In this document: positions 14,358 through 20,010 of the stretch, one piece after another
How positions within the stretch are numbered: the first letter of the stretch is position 1
Layout: each line of letters begins with the position of its first letter
Source of the DNA: DASWIP01 sp036397635
GTDB lineage: Bacteria > Actinomycetota > AC-67
DNA: 25,773 nt
Direction of reading: 5' to 3'
NCBI GenBank assembly: GCA_036397635.1
Contig: DASWIP010000103.1
Coordinates: 1-25,773 of the forward strand
The notes under the pieces: model-generated
What the model was told of the DNA's origin: nothing
Seen by the model: the letters and a program-made list of their open reading frames with translations, nothing else
Database searches by the model: none
Program-made: the position numbers and the translations under genes

Positions 14358-14499
14358 CTCCGTCCGTTTCATCGCGGCCTCCCCGGGCACGCATCCGGTG
14401 CAGAGGAAGGTGTCGCGCAGGACCATGCGACCGTCACCGCGATGTACGAGGACATATCGAGGCGCTCCCGGCGACGGCGCGACCGTTTGACGCGCTCGG

Positions 14500-15033
14500 T
14501 CAGATCGGACCGTCGAAGCCCTGCGGCGGGCCCCAGAATCCGGGTTCGGCCTCGATCCACCCTTGATCCCCGCAGCGATGCGAACTGCGGGGCGCATCCG
14601 GTCGCGAGGCGTCTCGCTCTGAACCGCGGTACACGACCCGCACGTTCACTTCCACGGTGTCACCGAGCACGCGAACATCGAAGCGATCCAGCCCGCGCGA
14701 CGCCGGTCCGACGGCGTACGTGCCGCGACGATCGAACATCTCGCCGTGGGCCGTCGCTTCGAACCAGCCGCTCTCCGGACAGAACAGCACGCGCTCGTTC
14801 CCGCCCGGGTTATGCGGGCTGACCGCGTACAACGCGATCGGCGCCTGCGGTTCGTTCACCAGGAACACGCCCCATCTGGGATCGTAGATCACATCCTCTT
14901 CGACCAGCTCGCGCATCGTGGCGATGGGCTCCCATCGCTCGGCGGGCTCGTCGCGGGAACGGTTCAAGAACAGCGACAGGATCGCCGGGGCGGCGGTTAC
15001 GACCAGCGCCACGAGCGCCACCGCTGCGATCAC
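14500..15033 (-). CDS. Single-pass membrane protein of unknown function
   Basis: The 177-residue frame begins with a membrane segment (about 2-23, VALVALVVTAAPAILSLFL) followed by a soluble domain containing WEPIATMRELVEEDVIYDPR (quoted part), FLVNEPQAPIALYAVSPHNP and LFCPESGWFEATAHGEMFDR. A Rieske-like resemblance (CPESGWFEA near the middle) is only superficial, because no second Cys-His pair follows. The first usable start is GTG 15033 with no ribosome binding site. The same frame is open upstream to the enoyl-CoA hydratase stop and reads DTDDDLEDL then RARTRTRTR, which looks like a natural cytoplasmic tail, but no ATG, GTG or TTG lies in it. The true start is therefore unresolved. It is probably co-transcribed with the enoyl-CoA hydratase upstream. 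Confidence 0.65.
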   Translation of the reverse strand: MIAAVALVALVVTAAPAILSLFLNRSRDEPAERWEPIATMRELVEEDVIYDPRWGVFLVNEPQAPIALYAVSPHNPGGNERVLFCPESGWFEATAHGEMFDRRGTYAVGPASRGLDRFDVRVLGDTVEVNVRVVYRGSERDASRPDAPRSSHRCGDQGWIEAEPGFWGPPQGFDGPI

Positions 15034-15086
15034 CCGCGTCCGTGTGCGCGTGCGAGCGCGGAGATCCTCGAGGTCGTCGTCCGTGT

Positions 15087-15872
15087 CTACCGCCCCACGA
15101 ACTCGGCCTTGCCCGGCCCATGCTCCATGAAAGTCTTCATGCCGACCTTCTGGTCCTCGGTCGCGAACAGGTTGACGAACACCTCGCGCTCGAACGCCAG
15201 CCCGTCGCCCAGATCCATCTCCAGCCCGCGCTGGATCGCCATCTTCGCGGCGCGCAGCGCGACCGTCGGACCCTTGGCGAAGCGCGCGGCCAGCCCCACG
15301 GCGGCCGGATAGACCTGCTCGGCTTCTTCGGTCTGCTGCACCAGTCCCACCTGCAAAGCCTCGACGGCCTCGACGAACCGTCCCGTGTAGATGATGTTCT
15401 TCGCGCGCGCGACGCCGATCAGCCGCGGCAGCCGCTGCGTCCCCCCGGCGCCGGGGATGATCCCGAGCATGATCTCGGGCTGGCCGATCTGGCCGTTGGT
15501 GGCCATGATCCTGAAATCGCAGGCGAGCGCGAGCTCACACCCGCCGCCGAGCGCGAACCCGTTGATGGCGGCGATCGTGATCTTGGGGATGTCCTCGATC
15601 ATCGTGAAGACGGCCTGCAACGACTGCATCCGGTTCATCATCTCGGCGGGCGTGCGATCGGCCATCTCCTTGATGTCCGCGCCGGCGGCGAAGATCTTGG
15701 CGCCGCCCCATACCACGACCGCCTTGCAGTCGTCGTTGAAGGTCGCCTCGCGCGCCGCCGCCTCGAGCCCGCGCACGACCTCCTCGTTGATCGCGTTCAT
15801 CTTCGGACGGTCGAGACGGATCGTGCCGACGCCGGACTCCTTGTCGAGCTCGAACCGGACGACATCGCTCAT
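15087..15872 (-). CDS. Enoyl-CoA hydratase/isomerase (crotonase family)
   Basis: This family adds water across 2-enoyl-CoA in fatty-acid beta-oxidation. The 261-residue length is typical. The oxyanion-hole segments are AAGADIKEM (62-70) and NGFALGGGCELALACDFRIM (104-123). Both catalytic glutamates are present, E113 and E133 (QPEIMLGIIPGAGGTQRLPR, 131-150), with the 20-residue spacing seen in authentic hydratases. The ATG at 15872 has a strong AAAGGGGAG site upstream, which settles the start over a longer open frame through the upstream tandem repeat. In mycobacteria echA17 (Rv3039c, as I recall) sits beside a methyltransferase downstream of the Rv3032 region, the same relation as here. The chain-length preference cannot be read. 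Confidence 0.92.
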   Translation of the reverse strand: MSDVVRFELDKESGVGTIRLDRPKMNAINEEVVRGLEAAAREATFNDDCKAVVVWGGAKIFAAGADIKEMADRTPAEMMNRMQSLQAVFTMIEDIPKITIAAINGFALGGGCELALACDFRIMATNGQIGQPEIMLGIIPGAGGTQRLPRLIGVARAKNIIYTGRFVEAVEALQVGLVQQTEEAEQVYPAAVGLAARFAKGPTVALRAAKMAIQRGLEMDLGDGLAFEREVFVNLFATEDQKVGMKTFMEHGPGKAEFVGR

Positions 15873-15916
15873 CGCGCTCCCCTTTCGACGCTTGGAGCCG
15901 CATCGTAGCAACGCCC

Positions 15917-16000
15917 GGCCTGCGAGCGACGTCGAGCGTCGGGGGCGCCTCCGCGCGCGGCCTGCAAGCGACGTCGAGCGTCGGCGGCGTCTCAGCGCGC
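15917..16000 (-). repeat. 42-bp tandem repeat (two copies) with internal hairpins
   Basis: Copies at 15917-15958 and 15959-16000 match at 38 of 42 positions. Each contains CGACG-TCGAG-CGTCG, a 5-bp stem-loop. The repeat fills most of the gap before the enoyl-CoA hydratase and overlaps the last nine bases of the LPXTG protein gene. It could aid termination of that gene or be a replication-slippage duplication. Confidence 0.75.
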
Positions 16001-17680
16001 GCGGCGCAACGATTCGGCGACGATGCCGGCCATGCCGAGCGCAACGAGCGCGACCGGGATGAACGGCACGCCGGTCGCGGGCAGGGTCCTGCCGGTGCGC
16101 GTTCCCTTGACCTGTGCCTTCGGCTCTGAGACCGCCGCCGGCTGCTCGCCCACCACCGACACCCACGTGCGTTGGTGATGGTACGCAGGCGGAAACTGCG
16201 CTTCCTCGCGGGCCGAGACCCGCACAGGCTCGGTGTGCGTGATGTATGTCCGGTCCTGCGCCACCGCGAGCTGGTGGTAATCGCCCAGGAAGACGCCGCC
16301 GCGGGAGCGGGTACCGAACCCCATGTCGCTAACGCTCCGGTTCACCTTCATCGGGGCTGAGAACGTTTCGCCGCCGTCGCGCGAGACCTGAAGCATCGTG
16401 TCAACCTGTGGCGAGAAGAAGTGCGGGATCCCGGCGTTCTCCTCCCGCTCGCGGTACGCGACCCAGAGCGCGCCGTCCTCGCCCACGCCGATCATCGGCA
16501 GGAAACGGTTGCGCCAGTTATTCCTCGGCCCTGGATCCACAGGCTTCACCGGCGACCAGGTGATGCCATCATCGTCGGACCAGGTGATCACGATGTCGTT
16601 GACCTCGTCGTCACGGAAGCGCGCGTCCTGCCACGCGACGTAGATGCGCCCCGAGTTGGGATCGACGAAGGCCTGCGGCAATCCGTCTCCGGCGCGCTGG
16701 CCGCGGGTCGGACGGCCCAGATCCACCCCCACGGTCACCGGAGGCGTGAACACCAGTGGACCGGCCGTCGGGACGGTGCCCGCCTTCGGCGCGATCGAGA
16801 GCACGTACCGGCCAAGGCCGCTCGCTCCCTCCTCGACGGACTCCGCGGGTTCCCCCGGCCGGGCGGGAGGGAGCGGGTACGCCAGCGTTGCCCACAACAC
16901 GGCCAGCCCGCCGTCGTCGAGCACGAGCGGCAGCGCGCCGATCCCCTGTCCCGGGTAGGTCGTGTATCCGATGTCCTGGATGTGCCAGGTCGCACCCTGG
17001 TCGTCCGAGTAGGCGACCGACACCGGTGCGATCCGGTCCCACGCGACGTAGATACGTCCCTCGTGGTGTCCCGGCGCATCATCGACATCGACGGTCAGCC
17101 AGTTCTTGTCCGTGGAGCCGTAGGTGTCGTCCGTCGTGATCGACGCCGCGCCGGGCTCCCAGGTGAGGCCGCCGTCGCGCGACACGTTGTTCCACAGCGC
17201 GCGCCGGTTGCCGCCGTTGTTGAACAGCAGCGACTGCGCGTAGACGAGGTCGTCGGGGCCGAACACGACCACAGGATCGCTGGCGCGATCGAACGGCCCC
17301 CCGGTCACCTTGGTCGTGCCGGGCAAACGGCCCGACGTCCACGTCCTGCCCCCGTCGACGGTCGTGGCGTAGCCGTTGACGACCGCGCCGCCGTCGTCGC
17401 GTCGTCCCTGCTGGACCGCGACCACGGCGTTGAGCGGGTTCTCAGGGTTCACGGCGATCGAAGGTTCGGTTTCGGTGTCGGTCTGATGACACGTCGTCGT
17501 GGTGAATCCGGGGGCGCAGTCGAATTCTGTGCGCAGCGTGTACCGGGAGACCTGCTGGTCACTCAGGATCACGAGGTCCCCTTCGGCGGCCTGGGACGGC
17601 ACAAGCCCCGCCGTCCCCGCGAGCAGCGCGCCGATCGCCAGCGCGCGCACCACCCAGCCACCGGTCCTGTCTCGAGCCAT
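15992..17680 (-). CDS. LPXTG-anchored Asp-box (BNR/sialidase-fold) surface protein
   Basis: The 562-residue exported protein is predicted to be sortase-anchored to the cell wall. Residues 1-32 are a signal peptide ending PSQAA. The body is a beta-propeller with five Asp-box motifs: TVDGGRTW (107), SRDGGLTW (167), SDDQGATW (225), SDDDGITW (368) and SRDGGETF (433). The C-terminus has LPATG (533-537), a hydrophobic segment and the basic tail ESLRRAR, a complete sorting signal. I do not see the arginine triad or FRIP motif of a true sialidase, so the enzymatic role is open; carbohydrate or protein binding is equally likely. ATG 17680 is preferred over 17698 because CGGAGGGGAA lies just upstream. 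Cysteines 55 and 64 may be bridged. Confidence 0.85.
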   Translation of the reverse strand: MARDRTGGWVVRALAIGALLAGTAGLVPSQAAEGDLVILSDQQVSRYTLRTEFDCAPGFTTTTCHQTDTETEPSIAVNPENPLNAVVAVQQGRRDDGGAVVNGYATTVDGGRTWTSGRLPGTTKVTGGPFDRASDPVVVFGPDDLVYAQSLLFNNGGNRRALWNNVSRDGGLTWEPGAASITTDDTYGSTDKNWLTVDVDDAPGHHEGRIYVAWDRIAPVSVAYSDDQGATWHIQDIGYTTYPGQGIGALPLVLDDGGLAVLWATLAYPLPPARPGEPAESVEEGASGLGRYVLSIAPKAGTVPTAGPLVFTPPVTVGVDLGRPTRGQRAGDGLPQAFVDPNSGRIYVAWQDARFRDDEVNDIVITWSDDDGITWSPVKPVDPGPRNNWRNRFLPMIGVGEDGALWVAYREREENAGIPHFFSPQVDTMLQVSRDGGETFSAPMKVNRSVSDMGFGTRSRGGVFLGDYHQLAVAQDRTYITHTEPVRVSAREEAQFPPAYHHQRTWVSVVGEQPAAVSEPKAQVKGTRTGRTLPATGVPFIPVALVALGMAGIVAESLRRAR

Positions 17681-17802
17681 GGTTCCCCTCCGATTCATGG
17701 CGAAGAGAGTTCCGCCCCGAGCCGCGCCGGACCTTCCCCAGGTCGGGGACGAACCCGGCATCTCGGACCAATCTACCAAACCCGTGGCCAGGTTCCCAGG
17801 GA

Positions 17803-17808
17803 TAGACT
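17803..17808 (+). promoter_or_regulatory. -10 box (TAGACT), likely leaderless start of the DUF72 gene
   Basis: TAGACT ends 9 nt before the ATG at 17818, with no ribosome binding site between. The 137-bp divergent gap shows no clear -35 for this box. Confidence 0.45.
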
Positions 17809-17817
17809 CCGGCCTTC

Positions 17818-18528
17818 ATGGCACGTCTGATGGTCGGCACGTCGGGCTTCGCGTATCGCGAATGGAAGCCCGAGTTTTATCCTGCCGAGCTGAAGAACAC
17901 GGAGATGCTCGGGTTCTACAGCCGCGAGCTGCCGTCGGTGGAGATCAACAACACCTTCTATCGGGCGCCGACGCCGAAGCTGCTCGCATCGTGGATCGAG
18001 CAGACCCCCCAAGACTTCGCCTTCACGCTGAAGGCGCCGCAGCGGATCACGCATTTCCAGCGCCTGCGTGAGGTGGACGAGAACCTGTCTTACTTCCTGC
18101 AGACCGCGCGCGCGCTGGAAGCCCGCCTCGGCGCGATCCTGTTCCAGCTCCCGCCGACGCTGAGATACGACGCCGAGCTGCTCGACTCGTTCCTGGCCGC
18201 CCTGCCGGGCGATCCCTACAGGTTCGCGATGGAGTTCCGGCACGCCTCATGGGATGCGGCTGAGGTGCGCGAGAAGCTCGCAGCGAACCACGTCTCGTTG
18301 TGCGTCGCCGACACCGACGACACCGACGCCGCCATGGTGCGCACCGCGCGCGACTTCGTCTATCTCCGGCTCCGGAAGCTCGCCTACGACGACGACTCGC
18401 TCGCGTCGTGGGAAGCCCATGTGCGCGCGGCGATCGATGACGGCTCGGACGTGTACTGCTACTTCAAGCACGAGGACGATCCGTCGGGCGTCCGGTACGC
18501 GCAGCGTCTCCGGGAGATGATCGAATGA
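17818..18528 (+). CDS. DUF72 (YecE-like) TIM-barrel protein
   Basis: DUF72 proteins are cytoplasmic TIM-barrel proteins of unproven function. The 236-residue protein has the family's conserved segments: GTSGFAYREWKPEFYP (7-22), VEINNTFYR (40-48), FAFTLKAPQRITH (about 66-78), GAILFQLPPTLR (104-115), FAMEFRHASW (about 133-142) and VYLRLRK (about 180-186). The start ATG is supported by the -10 box 9 nt upstream. The TGA overlaps the start of the glyoxalase-like gene (ATGA, 18525-18528), so the two are coupled. The family is clear; no substrate is known to me. Confidence 0.92.
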   Translation: MARLMVGTSGFAYREWKPEFYPAELKNTEMLGFYSRELPSVEINNTFYRAPTPKLLASWIEQTPQDFAFTLKAPQRITHFQRLREVDENLSYFLQTARALEARLGAILFQLPPTLRYDAELLDSFLAALPGDPYRFAMEFRHASWDAAEVREKLAANHVSLCVADTDDTDAAMVRTARDFVYLRLRKLAYDDDSLASWEAHVRAAIDDGSDVYCYFKHEDDPSGVRYAQRLREMIE

Positions 18529-19115
18529 GGATCGATCACGTCCTGTACGCGGTCACGGACCTGGATGAGGCCGGCGTGCGCTTCGAGCGCGAGCACGGCC
18601 TGGTCTCATCCCCCGGCGGCGACCATCCGCTGTTCGGGACGGGGAACCGGATCGTGCCGTTGGGCGATGCGTATGTCGAGCTGATCGCGGTCACCGACCC
18701 TGCCATCGCCGCGCAGAACCCGATCGGCCGGGGGGTCGGCGCGCTCGCGGAAGCCGGCGGCGGCTGGCTCGGATGGGTCGTCGCCGTCGATGACATCGAG
18801 CAGCGCGCCGCGCGCCTGGGCACCGTGGTGATCCCAGGTCACCGGCTGCGTCCCGACGGGATCACGGTGAGCTGGCGCGCGGCGGGGATGGAACGGATGC
18901 TCGAGGACCTCGCGTTTCCCTTCTTCATCGCCTGGGACGATCCCGGTTCGCATCCCGGCCTGCGCGAGGGCGCGCACGGGCGGCTAACGATCGAGGTTGG
19001 ATGCGACGCCGCGGCGCTTCGGATCTGGCTCGGAGACCTGCCGGGATGGATAACGGTCGCGACCCCAGCGGGCGGGGTCCAGCGCGTGCTGCTCGACGGC
19101 CGGCCGATCGGGTGA
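18525..19115 (+). CDS. Glyoxalase-like (VOC superfamily) protein
   Basis: The 196-residue protein begins MRIDHVLYAVTDLDEAGVRF, the opening strand and helix of a VOC/glyoxalase-3-like domain. A second module-like part contains LGWVVAVDDIEQRAARLG (about 82-99). Metal-ligand candidates are H5, H34 (GGDHPLFGTGNR) and E52 (YVELIAV). It overlaps the DUF72 gene by 4 bp and is surely co-translated with it. It ends 4 bp before the convergent Ku stop. The reaction is unknown; lyase, dioxygenase and resistance roles all occur in the superfamily. Confidence 0.82.
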   Translation: MRIDHVLYAVTDLDEAGVRFEREHGLVSSPGGDHPLFGTGNRIVPLGDAYVELIAVTDPAIAAQNPIGRGVGALAEAGGGWLGWVVAVDDIEQRAARLGTVVIPGHRLRPDGITVSWRAAGMERMLEDLAFPFFIAWDDPGSHPGLREGAHGRLTIEVGCDAAALRIWLGDLPGWITVATPAGGVQRVLLDGRPIG

Positions 19116-19119
19116 GCCG

Positions 19120-19932
19120 CTAGCCCGAGGCTTCCGCCTTCCGCTTCTCCCCGCCGCCGTCCTTGGCGCTGGCTTCCACCGACGCCTTCAGCGCCTCGAT
19201 CAGGTCGAGCACCTTGCCGCCTTCGGGCTCCTCGACCACGGTGATCTCCCTGCCTTCGACCTTGGTCTCGACGAGGCTCTCCACCTTCTCGCGGTACGAG
19301 TCGTGGAACTCGTCGGGCTTCCAGTCCCCGGTCATGTTCTCGATCAAGGATCGCGCCATGGCGAGCTCTTGCTCGCGAACCTCGACGTTCTCATCGAGCT
19401 CCTCGAAGGCGGCCTCGCGCACCTCGTCGGGCCAGTACATCGTCTCGAGCACGAACACGCCATCCTTCACGCGGACGGTGGCGAGATGTTCCTTGTCCCG
19501 GAACGCGACCTTGGCGATCGCGACGCGCGAGTCATCGGCCAGCGCCTTGGAGAGCAGCTTGTAGGCCTTGATCGCGACCGGCCCATCGGGCGCCAGGTAG
19601 TAGGACTTGTTGAACAGGGTCGGGTCGATCTGCTCGGCGGGAACGAACTTCTGGACGTCGATCGAGCGCGTGTTCCCCAGCCCCCGATCAAGCTCCTCGT
19701 CGGTCAGCACGACGTAACTCCCCTTGTCGTACTCGTAGCCGCGCACGATCTCGTCGTACGGGACCTCCTCACCGTCGACCGAGCAGACGCGCTTGTACTT
19801 GATCCGGCCGCTGTCCTTCTCGTGGAGCTGGTTGAACTTGAAGGACTTCTCCTCGACGGCCGAGTGCAGCCTGATCGGGATCGTCACGAGCCCGAACGAG
19901 ATCGCACCCTTCCAGATCGCTCTCGGTGGCAT
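19120..19932 (-). CDS. ku: Ku, non-homologous end-joining DNA-end-binding protein
   Basis: Bacterial Ku forms a homodimeric ring that threads onto double-strand break ends and recruits LigD. The 270-residue protein starts MPPRAIWKGAISFGLVTIPI and contains RLHSAVEEKSFKFNQLHEKD (quoted part), KRVCSVDGEEVPYDEIVRGY, KSYYLAPDG, YKLLSKAL and the C-terminal LIEALKASVEASAK. The core domain is complete and the basic C-terminal tail is short. The ATG at 19932 has AGGAG 6 nt upstream. It is divergent from ligD with 78 bp between the starts, so the two halves of the pathway share one regulatory region. Confidence 0.96.
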   Translation of the reverse strand: MPPRAIWKGAISFGLVTIPIRLHSAVEEKSFKFNQLHEKDSGRIKYKRVCSVDGEEVPYDEIVRGYEYDKGSYVVLTDEELDRGLGNTRSIDVQKFVPAEQIDPTLFNKSYYLAPDGPVAIKAYKLLSKALADDSRVAIAKVAFRDKEHLATVRVKDGVFVLETMYWPDEVREAAFEELDENVEVREQELAMARSLIENMTGDWKPDEFHDSYREKVESLVETKVEGREITVVEEPEGGKVLDLIEALKASVEASAKDGGGEKRKAEASG

Positions 19933-19972
19933 GGCGTCTCCTATCTGCTCTGCTCAAGGCTACCCGTACCGA

Positions 19973-19988
19973 CCCCCGGCAGCGGGGG
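19973..19988. promoter_or_regulatory. G/C inverted repeat in the Ku-LigD divergent promoter region
   Basis: CCCCCG (19973-19978) and CGGGGG (19983-19988) form a perfect 6-bp repeat around GCAG. It is near the middle of the 78-bp gap, over the -35 region of the ligD box. It may be an operator serving both genes or a chance GC hairpin. Confidence 0.35.
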
Positions 19989-19996
19989 CCTCACGA

Positions 19997-20002
19997 TACG
20001 CT
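19997..20002 (+). promoter_or_regulatory. -10 box (TACGCT), likely leaderless start of ligD
   Basis: TACGCT ends 8 nt before the ATG at 20011; no ribosome binding site lies between. Confidence 0.5.
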
Positions 20003-20010
20003 ACCGGCCG

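Noticed and set aside
14340..14426. A 28-residue minus-strand frame with FLCTGC, whose TGA overlaps the ATG of the second methyltransferase (ATGA).
   Set aside because: There is no ribosome binding site, and the TATCCT box for the methyltransferase lies inside it. A leader peptide is conceivable but unsupported.
15993..16166. A longer start for the enoyl-CoA hydratase reading through the 42-bp repeat.
   Set aside because: The extension is Arg/Ala-rich, crosses the LPXTG gene, and ATG 15872 has a strong ribosome binding site and canonical length.
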